Below, in pieces: positions 14,606 through 23,477 of a stretch of DNA of 46,430 nt (the first letter of the stretch is position 1; each line of letters starts with the position of its first letter). Location of the stretch: positions 1 through 46,430 of the forward strand of contig JAHJIX010000012.1 in assembly GCA_018823045.1 (NCBI GenBank). The letters run 5' to 3'. The translations under genes were made by a program, and so were the position numbers. The notes under the pieces are model-generated. The model had not been told where the DNA came from and did not search any database. It worked only from the letters and a program-made list of their open reading frames with translations. This DNA is from Patescibacteria group bacterium. GTDB lineage: Bacteria > Patescibacteriota > Patescibacteriia > Magasanikbacterales > UBA922.

Positions 14606-14717
14606 CCTCCCCTATAAGGGGAGGTTAGGTGGGCTCTTTCGAAGGAGATAAAGAAGGATTAATCTATATCCATCTTAATTGCAAAGATAGACCCCCTCTA
14701 ACTTCCACTCGTAGGAG
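14606..14717. repeat. REP/MITE-like imperfect inverted-repeat element
   Basis: The left end carries CCTCCCC, TATA, GGGGAGGTTAGGTGGG (14606-14633). The right end (14690-14717) read in reverse complement gives CTCCTACGAGTGGAAGTTAG followed by AGGGGGTC. The two ends are imperfect inverted copies enclosing about 55 nt, and the left end also contains its own small palindrome. This is the style of REP/BIME elements. Only one copy is seen in the window. Confidence 0.55.
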
Positions 14718-14740
14718 AATTATTTATGTGGATAAGTTTC

Positions 14741-14769
14741 TTGACGAATTGTTAATGTTCTAGTACAGT
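14741..14769 (+). promoter_or_regulatory. promoter of cassette C
   Basis: TTGACG, a 17-nt spacer, then TACAGT; the predicted start is about 32 nt before the leader ORF ATG. Confidence 0.7.
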
Positions 14770-14807
14770 AAAACAAGTGGGGTAATTGCCCTCAAAAAAA
14801 TAATAGT

Positions 14808-14975
14808 ATGAATACTGCTTCATTGCATACAATTTCTCGTACTAGCTGCATTCTCTTTGATATGTGGAATGTTGTGGTGTCTGTAGATTATACAGCCCTT
14901 ATTCCAGCAAAGATGGAGGCCTTACGAGAAAAAGACAATGGAGGAGTATGTTGTAGCAAATCGTGCAACAACTAA
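14808..14975 (+). CDS. putative 55-aa Cys-ending leader ORF of cassette C
   Basis: Starts MNTASLHTISRTSCILF and ends NGGVCCSKSCNN-stop. Two adjacent Cys codons (14952-14957) and a third (14964-14966) lie just ahead of an antiterminator/terminator pair, as expected for Cys-codon attenuation. Alternatively it is a small precursor peptide with a Gly-Gly and a Cys-rich core, since two ligase genes lie nearby. No Shine-Dalgarno is present. A second frame also opens an 18-codon ORF (MEEYVVANRATTKSKKIL) from 14938, so coding status is uncertain. Confidence 0.4.
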   Translation: MNTASLHTISRTSCILFDMWNVVVSVDYTALIPAKMEALREKDNGGVCCSKSCNN

Positions 14976-15025
14976 GTCAAAAAAAATCTTGTAAGGCCAC
15001 CTAAATGATTAGGTGGTTTTTATTT
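14915..15025 (+). promoter_or_regulatory. attenuator C: 14-bp antiterminator and terminator
   Basis: GGAGGCCTTACGAGA (14915-14929) pairs with TCTTGTAAGGCCACC (14987-15001), 14 pairs with one A-A mismatch, occluding the 5' arm of the terminator. The terminator pairs CCACCTAA (14997-15004) with TTAGGTGG (15009-15016), followed by TTTTTATTTG. The Cys-codon region and a small internal hairpin (GTTGTAGCA with TGCAACAAC) lie in the antiterminator loop. Confidence 0.6.
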
Positions 15026-15046
15026 GTTCTTTATAACATCATATGG

Positions 15047-15098
15047 TCGGAGTATCCGCTTTGGAGAAGAATATTCTTCTTTAGTGTGGATATTCCGA
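15047..15098 (+). promoter_or_regulatory. long hairpin C
   Basis: A near-perfect stem of about 23 bp (one T-T mismatch) closes on AATATT. It follows TTTGTTCTTTA (15023-15033), similar to the 15-mer of cassettes A and B. AAAGGGGG and an ATG (15111) follow, but that ORF is only five codons (MLMQG, stop at 15126-15128). Confidence 0.65.
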
Positions 15099-15110
15099 AA
15101 GGGGGTTCTC

Positions 15111-15171
15111 ATGTTGATGCAGGGCTAGTGCCCACTCATAAGGGGCATTTTGCCCTGCCAACGGTTTTTTT
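15111..15171 (+). promoter_or_regulatory. mini-ORF and alternative-hairpin switch
   Basis: Mini-ORF MLMQG (15111-15128) runs into GCAGGGC (15119-15125), which pairs with GCCCTGC (15152-15158). GGGCA (15143-15147) can pair either with TGCCC at 15129-15133 or with TGCCC at 15151-15155. A seven-T run follows at 15164. This looks like a second tandem attenuator upstream of the zinc-ribbon gene. Confidence 0.45.
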
Positions 15172-15191
15172 ACTGCTATTTTCCGTCTCAA

Positions 15192-15248
15192 AAAATAGCC
15201 TGTCCATATGGGTAGTAATGAATAGTATCTATGTGGGCAGGTTATTTT
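15192..15248 (+). promoter_or_regulatory. long perfect hairpin D upstream of the zinc-ribbon gene
   Basis: A 23-bp uninterrupted stem (arms 15192-15214 and 15226-15248, some G-U) with an 11-nt loop. The Shine-Dalgarno AAAGGA and the ATG at 15268 follow, the same hairpin, Shine-Dalgarno, start order as in cassettes A and B. Confidence 0.7.
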
Positions 15249-15267
15249 AACAAAAAAGGACAAGATA

Positions 15268-15495
15268 ATGGCTAAAACAAAAACATGTAAAGAATGTGGT
15301 ACTCGCATTAAGCGTTGTCATGGCGACAAATGCCCAAGGTGCAATGTGCATCGTCGTGATTCACGTCCTCCACAAGCTTCTCTGCCTGAGGAATCAGGTC
15401 CTGATCGAGTTATGAATGAGGGACTGATGCGTCTGCTCGGCGTGATTCCTCCGAAAAAACAATCAACGCGCAAGGAAAGAAAGCAAAGAAAGTAA
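15268..15495 (+). CDS. small basic zinc-ribbon-like protein
   Basis: 75 aa. The N-terminal third has CKECG (C7-x2-C10), an intervening KRCHGDK, and CPRCN (C22-x2-C25), the spacing of a small zinc ribbon. The middle is Pro/Ser-rich, and the C-terminus is strongly basic (KKQSTRKERKQRK), suggesting nucleic-acid or ribosome binding. No family recognised. AAAAGGA lies about 8 nt before the ATG. It is the first real ORF after the complex cassette C leader, so its expression is probably attenuated in response to translation. Confidence 0.65.
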   Translation: MAKTKTCKECGTRIKRCHGDKCPRCNVHRRDSRPPQASLPEESGPDRVMNEGLMRLLGVIPPKKQSTRKERKQRK

Positions 15496-15532
15496 AGGTG
15501 AAACTGTTGTCTAATCATGAGAAAACAAAAAC

Positions 15533-15558
15533 AAAGAGTACAGCAAGCTGTACTCTTT
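15533..15558. terminator. hairpin terminator between convergent genes
   Basis: An 11-bp perfect stem (AAAGAGTACAG / CTGTACTCTTT) with loop CAAG. It is symmetrical enough to serve both directions. Confidence 0.6.
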
Positions 15559-15597
15559 AGACATGTGTATTTTATCTAAATGATAGAATATATATGT

Positions 15598-15909
15598 TTA
15601 TCCTATCTTATATTGAGCAATAGTCATCTCAATTCGCTTTGCCTCCTGTTCTACGCGTGGTCCATCGTATTCTGCATTATGTGCATGAGACCCAGTATAA
15701 CTTGCTTTTTTTTGGTCTAAATGAAGATTGACGACAAATCCATTGTCAGTGGTATCTATATAGACATGGAATCGTGGGTAGAATCCATTACCCATGCGAC
15801 GGACATAGCTTATTTGGCGTGTTTTGTGATCAAATATTTCTCCATAAGCACATTTGCGCATAATTTGTCTTGGTATAAATTGATATTGTCCTATACAGTA
15901 AATTTTCAT
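15598..15909 (-). CDS. conserved hypothetical protein
   Basis: 103 aa, soluble, beta-rich in appearance. Distinct stretches are QYQFIPRQIMRKCAYGEIFD, FYPRFHVYIDTTDNGFVVNL, HLDQKKASYTGSHAHNAEYDG and a C-terminal helix. It resembles, from memory, a small hypothetical protein common in Parcubacteria; no function is known to me. A good minus-strand promoter (15934-15963) lies about 25 nt upstream. Confidence 0.65.
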   Translation of the reverse strand: MKIYCIGQYQFIPRQIMRKCAYGEIFDHKTRQISYVRRMGNGFYPRFHVYIDTTDNGFVVNLHLDQKKASYTGSHAHNAEYDGPRVEQEAKRIEMTIAQYKIG

Positions 15910-15933
15910 ATTGTCCTTATTAATGTTGTTATG

Positions 15934-15963
15934 AGCATATCATCAATTATAGGTATTGTGCAA
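15934..15963 (-). promoter_or_regulatory. promoter of the minus-strand hypothetical gene
   Basis: On the minus strand, TTGCAC, an 18-nt spacer, then TATGCT. Confidence 0.6.
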
Positions 15964-16131
15964 TATTACAAAAGGTACCCTAATGAAAGACTACCTTTTG
16001 TTGACTCATGCACAGTGTATCTATACCCCTAATAAATAGGTGGGTCACCGCAACGCTATTCCAAAAGAATATCGCAATGTTGGCGTCCCTTTGGTATATT
16101 TGACGGATATGATACATCTGTATGGATGAAT
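15964..16131 (-). ncRNA. candidate structured minus-strand RNA or long leader
   Basis: A strong minus-strand promoter (16139-16168) fires into this ORF-poor stretch although the next gene has its own promoter. The predicted RNA contains a hairpin from about 16038 to 16085 closing on TTTTG. A 9-bp hairpin CAAAAGGTA / TACCTTTTG (about 15968-16000) could end it, but without a clear U-run. It is either a small RNA or a long 5' leader of the hypothetical gene. No known RNA family signature (SRP, 6S, tmRNA) is seen. Confidence 0.3.
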
Positions 16132-16138
16132 CTCTTTT

Positions 16139-16168
16139 AGTATATCGTATTATGATAGGATCTGTCAA
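16139..16168 (-). promoter_or_regulatory. strong minus-strand promoter downstream of rpmB
   Basis: On the minus strand, TTGACA, an 18-nt spacer, then TATACT. The -35 box abuts the rpmB terminator T-run. Confidence 0.65.
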
Positions 16169-16195
16169 AAAAAAACTCTCTTGAGTTTAAGAGAA
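16167..16195 (-). terminator. terminator of rpmB
   Basis: Minus strand: TCTCTT / AAGAGA stem followed by nine T. Confidence 0.8.
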
Positions 16196-16199
16196 TTTT

Positions 16200-16376
16200 T
16201 TAGATTTTGCCAGCAACTGCATATTTTACTGCTGTTCTTCTACATCGTAAACAAATTTTCATGTTTCCGAGTGGTTGTAGATTTGGCAATTGTCTTCGGT
16301 TCGTTTTATTATTGGCATGGCTTCTGTTCGCTGCTTTTTTTGGGCCTTTGCCACACATGTCACATGTTCTAGACAT
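16200..16376 (-). CDS. rpmB: 50S ribosomal protein L28
   Basis: 58 aa, beginning [20 protein letters not shown] and containing [10 protein letters not shown] and the block [11 protein letters not shown]. The CDMCGKGP start, the [12 protein letters not shown] stretch and the second C-x2-C pair are L28 signatures, with both zinc cysteine pairs present. It is a monocistronic, minus-strand gene with its own terminator. The divergent intergenic region (16377-16537) must hold promoters for it and for the site-2 protease. Confidence 0.92.
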   Translation of the reverse strand: MSRTCDMCGKGPKKAANRSHANNKTNRRQLPNLQPLGNMKICLRCRRTAVKYAVAGKI

Positions 16377-16537
16377 ATTATTCTAAATCAAGTCTAATTA
16401 TTATCTGTTATATTATGTACTAGCCAAGATAAAAAAAATACGCTATACTAGGCTGTGACATAATGTGAAGAGTATACGAGATTTCAAATTATTTGTCAAG
16501 AGGTGTATTTAATATATGTATATAAGTCGTAATATCT

Positions 16538-17158
16538 ATGAACGTAATGATACAATTTTTCTTCTTTTTAGTTCTTGTTCCTTCTGCAATTATACATGAG
16601 TATATGCATGGATGGATGGCTGATCAGTTAGGAGACCCGACTGCACGTTATGCAGGTCGTTTAACCTTAAATCCAAAATCACATATTGATCCGATTGGGA
16701 CAATTCTTATGCCATTAATTTTATTATTGGTGAGTGGTGGAAGTTTTTTGTTTGCGTATGCAAAGCCAGTTCCATATAATCCGTATAATTTAAAAGATGG
16801 TCGTTGGGGTCCAGTGTGGGTTGCGCTTGCAGGCCCTGCTTCTAATTTTTTATTGGCAGCTATCTTTGGTGCACTCTATCAAGTGGTTCCAGACATGGGG
16901 AGTTTGCAAGACTTTTTATATGTCATTGTGTACGCAAATGTGTTGCTTGGTGTATTTAATTTGGTGCCAATTCCTCCGCTTGATGGGTCAAAATTATTGT
17001 TTGCACTTTTGCCATCAACATGGCAGCATATTCGTGTTGCCCTGGAGCGTTATAGTATGGTGATCTTTTTTGCCTTTATCTTTTTTGGTGTTCACCTTAT
17101 TTCACCAATTATGCAGTTTGTGTTAGGTATATTTACAGGAAAAGTCGGATTTTTTTGA
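16538..17158 (+). CDS. site-2 protease family (M50) membrane metalloprotease
   Basis: 206 aa, about five hydrophobic segments. The metalloprotease motif HEYMHG lies in the first membrane helix (VPSAIIHEYMHGWMADQLGD), followed by the AGRLTLNPKSHIDPIGT loop. The second metal motif is NLVPIPPLDGSKLLF. It belongs to the minimal S2P-like group seen widely in bacteria with unknown substrates. The ATG 4 nt after a TATCT stretch has no Shine-Dalgarno. Confidence 0.9.
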   Translation: MNVMIQFFFFLVLVPSAIIHEYMHGWMADQLGDPTARYAGRLTLNPKSHIDPIGTILMPLILLLVSGGSFLFAYAKPVPYNPYNLKDGRWGPVWVALAGPASNFLLAAIFGALYQVVPDMGSLQDFLYVIVYANVLLGVFNLVPIPPLDGSKLLFALLPSTWQHIRVALERYSMVIFFAFIFFGVHLISPIMQFVLGIFTGKVGFF

Positions 17159-17175
17159 TGAGAGAGAACGGAGAC

Positions 17176-17204
17176 TTGACAGCACAGTGTTCTTCTGATA
17201 TGAT
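17176..17204 (+). promoter_or_regulatory. promoter of the str operon
   Basis: TTGACA, a 17-nt spacer, then TATGAT, followed by a leader of about 145 nt before rpsL. Confidence 0.8.
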
Positions 17205-17302
17205 AGGTGCATATCAAAACGGAGTAATCCTTTTTAAAGGATGAATGTCAGCATGAAATTGCTGTACCGGATGGATTGCGATAAATATATTATCAACATT
17301 CA

Positions 17303-17335
17303 AACGGCCTTTTTGGTTGTTTTTTATTTTATTTA
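17303..17335 (+). terminator. terminator-like hairpin in the rpsL leader (possible attenuator)
   Basis: AACGGCC pairs with GGTTGTT (7 bp, two G-U) around TTTTT, followed by TTTTATTTTATTT, about 20 nt before the rpsL ATG and inside the leader of the whole operon. Upstream leader hairpins include CAGCA / TGCTG at 17250-17265. Confidence 0.5.
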
Positions 17336-17355
17336 TTCATGAGCAAGATATTGTT

Positions 17356-17775
17356 ATGCCAACAATGAATCAGATTCTCCGAAAGGGGAGACACTCAAAG
17401 GTGAAAAAGTCTGCGTCACCTGCGATGCAATACACATACAACAGTTTGCGTCGAAAAAGAACGGATCTCCGTCGTGGAGCACCATTTAAACGTGGAGTAT
17501 GTACAAAAGTATACACAATGACCCCAAAGAAACCGAACTCAGCGCTTCGTAAAGTTGCTAAAATTCGTCTTTCTAATGGGTCAGAAGTTATTGCCTATAT
17601 TCCAGGTGAAGGACACAATTTGCAAGAACACTCTATTGTACTTATTCGTGGTGGTCGTGTAAAAGATTTGCCAGGTGTACGTTACCATATTGTTCGTGGT
17701 GTATATGATACACAAGGTGTTGAAGGTCGAAAAAGAAGCCGTTCTATTTATGGAACAAAGCGACCAAAAAGTTAA
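17356..17775 (+). CDS. rpsL: 30S ribosomal protein S12
   Basis: 139 aa. Decoding-centre protein with the signature [19 protein letters not shown] and the later [32 protein letters not shown], which holds the PxD-type loop near the decoding site. The lysine associated with streptomycin sensitivity (KKPNSA) is wild type. The ATG at 17356 is preferred over an upstream in-frame TTG that lies inside the leader terminator. First gene of rpsL-rpsG-fusA. Confidence 0.97.
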   Translation: MPTMNQILRKGRHSKVKKSASPAMQYTYNSLRRKRTDLRRGAPFKRGVCTKVYTMTPKKPNSALRKVAKIRLSNGSEVIAYIPGEGHNLQEHSIVLIRGGRVKDLPGVRYHIVRGVYDTQGVEGRKRSRSIYGTKRPKS

Positions 17776-17805
17776 GATTAAGATACTATTTAAAGATTTT
17801 TCTAT

Positions 17806-18282
17806 ATGCCAAGAGGAAAACAAGTACCAAAGCGAGAGATCTTAGCCGATCCAAAATATCACAGTCTGCTTCTTGCAAAATTCATCAACTATCTCATGCT
17901 TGATGGTAAGAAAACGATTGCACAACAAATCGTTTATGGTGCACTCGATGTAATGCATGAAAAAACAAAAGAAGAACAATTGCCATTATTTGAAAAAGTA
18001 ATTGAAGCAATTAAACCTCAAGTTGAGGTCCGTTCACGTCGTGTGGGTGGAGCAAATTATCAAGTACCTATGCCAGTTATGGGTTCAAGAGCAGAAACAT
18101 TAGCGTTTCGTTGGATTATTGCTGCAGCTCGATCTAAAAAAGGTAAAGGAATGCAAGAAAAACTTGCCTCAGAAATGTTAGATATTCTTGAAGGTGTTGG
18201 TGCTGCGGTAAAAAAACGTGATGATACTCACCGTATGGCAGAAGCAAATAAAGCATTTGCTCATTTTGCACGCCGTGGATAA
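17806..18282 (+). CDS. rpsG: 30S ribosomal protein S7
   Basis: 158 aa head-assembly protein. It starts MPRGKQVPKREILADPKY and contains KFINYLMLDGKKTIAQ, PQVEVRSRRVGGANYQVP and the C-terminal HRMAEANKAFAHF. It lies 30 nt after rpsL with no Shine-Dalgarno, in the universal str-operon order. Confidence 0.97.
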   Translation: MPRGKQVPKREILADPKYHSLLLAKFINYLMLDGKKTIAQQIVYGALDVMHEKTKEEQLPLFEKVIEAIKPQVEVRSRRVGGANYQVPMPVMGSRAETLAFRWIIAAARSKKGKGMQEKLASEMLDILEGVGAAVKKRDDTHRMAEANKAFAHFARRG

Positions 18283-18357
18283 TGTTCATATAATTGCTTA
18301 ATATGTTATTTCAGAATTATCTGAGAAACATGTTCGTTTTTTTAACTCTATTATTTT

Positions 18358-20433
18358 ATGCCTCGACAATATTCATTAGACCATACACGTAATATTGGAA
18401 TCATGGCTCATATTGATGCCGGAAAGACAACTTTTACAGAGCGTGTTCTCTTTTACACAGGGAAAAAGCACAAAATTGGAGAAACTCATGATGGTGCTGC
18501 CGATATGGATTGGATGGAACAAGAACAAGAGCGTGGAATTACTATTACTTCTGCTGCTACAACTTGTTTTTGGCAAGATTATCGTATTAATATTATTGAT
18601 ACTCCAGGACACGTTGACTTTACGGTAGAAGTGGAGCGTTCACTTCGTGTGCTTGATGGTGCTGTTGCTGTATTTGATGGATCACAAGGTGTTGAACCTC
18701 AATCAGAAACCGTATGGCGTCAAGCAGATAAATATGTTGTGCCTCGTTTATGTTTTGCTAATAAAATGGATAAAACAGGAGCGGATTTTTACATGACGCT
18801 TAATTCTATTCGTGAACGTTTATCAAATAAAGCATTTCCAATTCAACTTCCAATTGGAGAAGAAGGAAGCTTTAGTGGTGTTGTTGATTTAATTGAAAAG
18901 AAAGCGTTTATCTTTAATGGGGAATACGGACAAGATATCAAAGAAATTGATATCCCAGCTGAATTGCAAGATAAAGTAGAAACATATCGCGGAGAATTGA
19001 TTGAGAAAGTCGCAGAAGCAGATGATGCTATCATGGAAAAATATTTAGGTGGAGAGGAATTAACTGTTGAAGAAATTAAAAAGGCATTACGTATCCAAGT
19101 TTTATCAAACGAAATCTACCCAGTACTTTGTGGGTCAGCACTTGCAAATGTTGGTGTACAAAAGGTGCTTGATGCTGTCATCGCTTATCTTCCTTCACCA
19201 ATTGATTTGGCTGATATCGAAGCATGTGATAGTGATGATTCAGAAAAGAAAGTGATGATTAAAGCAAATGATGATGAACCTTTTTCTGCGCTTGCATTTA
19301 AATTAGCAACTGATCCATTTGTTGGAAAATTAATTTTCTTTCGTGTGTATTCAGGAAAGATTAGTTCAGGAAGCTATTTAGTTAACTCACGTACAGGAAA
19401 GAAAGAACGTGTTGGGCGTATTGTGCGTTTACATGCAAATAGCCGTGAAGATGTTGATGAGGTATTTGCTGGAGAAATTGCAGCTGCGATTGGTTTAAAA
19501 GATACTATTACAGGAGATACGCTTTGTGCAGAAAATCGTCAAGTAGCTTTAGAGAATATCACATTTCCAGAGCCGGTTATTTCTGTGGCTATTGAACCAA
19601 AAACAAAACAAGATTCAGAAAAAATGGGATTGGCACTTCAAAAATTATCTGAGGAAGATCCGACATTTCGTGTGTACACTGATGAAGACACATTACAAAC
19701 GATTATTGCTGGTATGGGTGAACTTCACCTGGATATCATCATCGATCGTATGAAACGTGAATTTAAAGTGGAAGCAAATGTTGGTGCCCCACAGGTTGCA
19801 TATCGTGAAACGATTAAAGGAAGTGCAGAAGCTGAAGGAAAATATGTAAAACAATCAGGTGGTCGTGGACAATATGGTCATTGTTGGTTGCGTGTTGAGC
19901 CGCTTGAAGAAGGTGGCGGATATGAATTTGTTGATGAAATTAAAGGTGGTGCAATTCCAAAAGAATTTATCAACCCAATTAATAAAGGAATTAAAGAAAC
20001 ACTTGATCGCGGTGTTGTTGGTGGTTTTCCTATGGTTGATGTAAAAGTCACTGTATATGATGGAAGTTACCATGATGTTGATTCTTCTGAAGTTGCCTTT
20101 AAAATGGCAGGAAGTATGGCATTTTCTGCTGCTGCAAAAAAAGCAAACGCAGTTATCTTAGAGCCAATTATGAAAGTGGAAGTATCAACTCCTGAAGTAA
20201 ATATGGGAGATGTGATTGGTGATATTAGTTCAAAACGTGGGCAAGTTCAAGAAATGACTGATCGTGGACAAGCAAAAGTTGTTCGTGCGATGATCCCTCT
20301 TGCAAGCATGTTCGGTTACGCAACACAACTTCGCTCAATGACTCAGGGTCGAGCAAGTTATGCAATGGAATTTGATCACTATGCTGAAGTTCCAAAAAAT
20401 ATTGAAAAAGAATTATCTGAAGGAAAAAAATAA
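18358..20433 (+). CDS. fusA: elongation factor G
   Basis: 691-aa translocase GTPase. G1 [17 protein letters not shown]2/switch I with [10 protein letters not shown]3 [13 protein letters not shown]4 [12 protein letters not shown]5 [10 protein letters not shown]. Domains II-V follow, with the domain IV tip [11 protein letters not shown] and domain V KRGQVQEM. Full length and apparently unbroken. It follows rpsG by about 75 nt and ends at its own terminator. Confidence 0.98.
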   Translation: MPRQYSLDHTRNIGIMAHIDAGKTTFTERVLFYTGKKHKIGETHDGAADMDWMEQEQERGITITSAATTCFWQDYRINIIDTPGHVDFTVEVERSLRVLDGAVAVFDGSQGVEPQSETVWRQADKYVVPRLCFANKMDKTGADFYMTLNSIRERLSNKAFPIQLPIGEEGSFSGVVDLIEKKAFIFNGEYGQDIKEIDIPAELQDKVETYRGELIEKVAEADDAIMEKYLGGEELTVEEIKKALRIQVLSNEIYPVLCGSALANVGVQKVLDAVIAYLPSPIDLADIEACDSDDSEKKVMIKANDDEPFSALAFKLATDPFVGKLIFFRVYSGKISSGSYLVNSRTGKKERVGRIVRLHANSREDVDEVFAGEIAAAIGLKDTITGDTLCAENRQVALENITFPEPVISVAIEPKTKQDSEKMGLALQKLSEEDPTFRVYTDEDTLQTIIAGMGELHLDIIIDRMKREFKVEANVGAPQVAYRETIKGSAEAEGKYVKQSGGRGQYGHCWLRVEPLEEGGGYEFVDEIKGGAIPKEFINPINKGIKETLDRGVVGGFPMVDVKVTVYDGSYHDVDSSEVAFKMAGSMAFSAAAKKANAVILEPIMKVEVSTPEVNMGDVIGDISSKRGQVQEMTDRGQAKVVRAMIPLASMFGYATQLRSMTQGRASYAMEFDHYAEVPKNIEKELSEGKK

Positions 20434-20455
20434 TCATTCAGTTCGTAAAGAAAAA

Positions 20456-20483
20456 AGAAGCACCGAAAGGTGTTTCTTTTTTT
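20456..20483 (+). terminator. terminator of the str operon
   Basis: AGAAGCACC / GGTGTTTCT stem with a GAAA tetraloop and a T-run. Confidence 0.9.
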
Positions 20484-20488
20484 CTTTC

Positions 20489-20535
20489 TTGACAAATAGT
20501 ATCATTTGGTATTAGATGTATTTGTTGTGTATAAT
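20489..20535 (+). promoter_or_regulatory. promoter region of trmD
   Basis: TTGACA with TTAGAT 17 nt downstream, and a separate perfect TATAAT at 20530-20535; two overlapping promoters are possible. Confidence 0.55.
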
Positions 20536-20562
20536 AGATACAACAAATAAATATATGTTTAT

Positions 20563-21303
20563 ATGCAATTTAACATTCTTACAATTTTTCCAGACATGAT
20601 TCATGATTATGCGACGAAAAGTATTTTAGGACGTGGGCAAGAAAAAAATGCAATACAAATTTTCCCGGTAAATATTCGTGACTTTGCGTTAGACAAAAGA
20701 AAAACAACGGATGATACACCATACGGTGGGGGAGCAGGAATGGTCATGAAAGCTGAACCAATTTTTTTAGCATTAAAAAGTGTTGATGCAATTCCATTTC
20801 GTAAGGCAGATGGTCTTTCAAAATTAAAAACAATATTTAATACAGTTGCTGGAAATAGCAAGCAGTCTTTACGACGAAAGAAAAAAACTATTTTAATGTC
20901 ACCGCGTGGACAACAGTTTGATCAAGCTATGGCAGAAAAATTGAGTCATCTTGATGAGCTGACAATTATTTGTGGACGTTATGAAGGAATTGATCAACGT
21001 GTGATGGATCACATGATTGATGAGGAAGTCTCTGTGGGGCCATACGTGCTCGCTGGTGGAGAGTTAGGTGCATTAATCATTACTGAGGCCGTTTCTCGTT
21101 TAGTGCCCGATGTACTCGGGAATCCTGAGTCATTAAAAGAAGAAACACATGCACTTGATGGAGCTGAATATCCACAATATACAAAGCCTTCTGTGTATCA
21201 AGGATGGAAAGTTCCGGAAATATTATTGTCTGGTGATCACAAAAAAATTCAAGCTTGGCGTATGCAAAAAACTGAGAAAAAAAATGTTGTGGAAAAAAAA
21301 TAA
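20563..21303 (+). CDS. trmD: tRNA (guanine-37-N1)-methyltransferase TrmD
   Basis: 246 aa SPOUT methyltransferase protecting against +1 frameshifting. It starts MQFNILTIFPDM and contains DDTPYGGGAGMVMKAEPI, the knot motif CGRYEGIDQRV, and YVLAGGELGALIITEAVSR. The C-terminal domain carries EYPQYTKPSVYQGWKVPEIL. Often trmD sits with rpsP, rimM and rplS, none of which is near here. Confidence 0.97.
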   Translation: MQFNILTIFPDMIHDYATKSILGRGQEKNAIQIFPVNIRDFALDKRKTTDDTPYGGGAGMVMKAEPIFLALKSVDAIPFRKADGLSKLKTIFNTVAGNSKQSLRRKKKTILMSPRGQQFDQAMAEKLSHLDELTIICGRYEGIDQRVMDHMIDEEVSVGPYVLAGGELGALIITEAVSRLVPDVLGNPESLKEETHALDGAEYPQYTKPSVYQGWKVPEILLSGDHKKIQAWRMQKTEKKNVVEKK

Positions 21304-21336
21304 AAGTTATCCCCAGACCTGTGTATATTTAAGCGC

Positions 21337-21365
21337 TTGACAAATGTTAGATGCGTGTATATAAT
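21337..21365 (+). promoter_or_regulatory. rRNA promoter
   Basis: TTGACA, a 17-nt spacer, then TATAAT, both consensus, about 310 nt before the 16S rRNA. Confidence 0.9.
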
Positions 21366-21682
21366 ACTCGAGCAAGTTACGCACATGACAATATAGAAAT
21401 TTCCCAAGTCCCAAAAGAAAGACTGAGATACTAGGAAAAAGAGAAACGAGTGTATGTATGAAAATCATACGTATAGCCGTTCCTCTTTTTTCTTTTGGAG
21501 AAAGAGTTGTCCTCTACAATTCACAAAACAACCATGTCACATTCACACGATGAATGTGATAAAAACAACCAGGGATGCAATCTTTTGTATCTATTCCAAA
21601 AAAAATTATAACAAGACAAGATCAACATTTGTTATGTATAACAAATGTAAAATATATTTGTCGTGATGACAAATATAACTCT
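21366..21682 (+). other. 16S rRNA leader with a series of hairpins
   Basis: No gene is supported here. At least three perfect stems occur: TCACATTCA / TGAATGTGA near 21538-21560, ACATTTGTTA / TAACAAATGT at 21627-21650, and TATATTTGTC / GACAAATATA just before the 16S 5' end. ATGCAAT (21575-21581) is complementary to ATTGCAT (23187-23193) downstream, a possible but short processing stem. Confidence 0.5.
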
Positions 21683-23177
<1,495 letters not shown>

Positions 23178-23376
23178 CTGGAGTACATTGCATGAAAGTG
23201 CAAATGCACCACTGTCGACCTATCTTTATGATAGGGGGATGTCGAGTCATTATGATTCGGGATCAAAATTATAGATATAGAGTGCGTATCCTGTTAAATT
23301 GTTTTTATCACGTTTATAGTGTGAAGCTTCGAATAGAAGACACGATATTTGTAGAGTATTATTGTCTCTATTCTTT
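23178..23376 (+). other. 16S rRNA 3' flank
   Basis: No gene is supported. It contains a hairpin CCTATC / GATAGG (around 23218-23236) enclosed by complementary TCGAC / GTCGA, probably a processing or stability structure of the rRNA precursor. Confidence 0.4.
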
Positions 23377-23406
23377 AAAAAGCCGCCAGTATTGTCGGTT
23401 TTTTTA
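23377..23406 (+). terminator. terminator of the 16S rRNA transcript
   Basis: AAAAAGCCGCCA / TGTCGGTTTTT stem with one mismatch and a seven-T run. Confidence 0.7.
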
Positions 23407-23447
23407 ATTGCATGAGTTTTTTCCTTGATTATATATAAGACAGGGGA

Positions 23448-23477
23448 TTGACGAAAAAGAGCTTTGCAATATATAAT
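23448..23477 (+). promoter_or_regulatory. promoter of the acidic orphan gene
   Basis: TTGACG, an 18-nt spacer, then TATAAT. Confidence 0.75.

Noticed and set aside
15964-16131. SRP RNA, 6S RNA or tmRNA in the minus-strand structured stretch
   Set aside because: The SRP GGAAGG-type core, a tmRNA tag ORF with tRNA-like ends, and the 6S central-bubble pattern were not found.
15980-16168. 62-codon minus-strand open frame between rpmB and the hypothetical gene
   Set aside because: It starts inside the minus-strand -35 box, upstream of the expected transcript start, and its product has no coherent features.
17241-17342. 33-codon ORF in the rpsL leader, considered as an attenuator leader peptide
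   Set aside because: It runs through the terminator itself and overlaps the leader end, so translation would disrupt rather than control the hairpin. No conserved codon run is seen.
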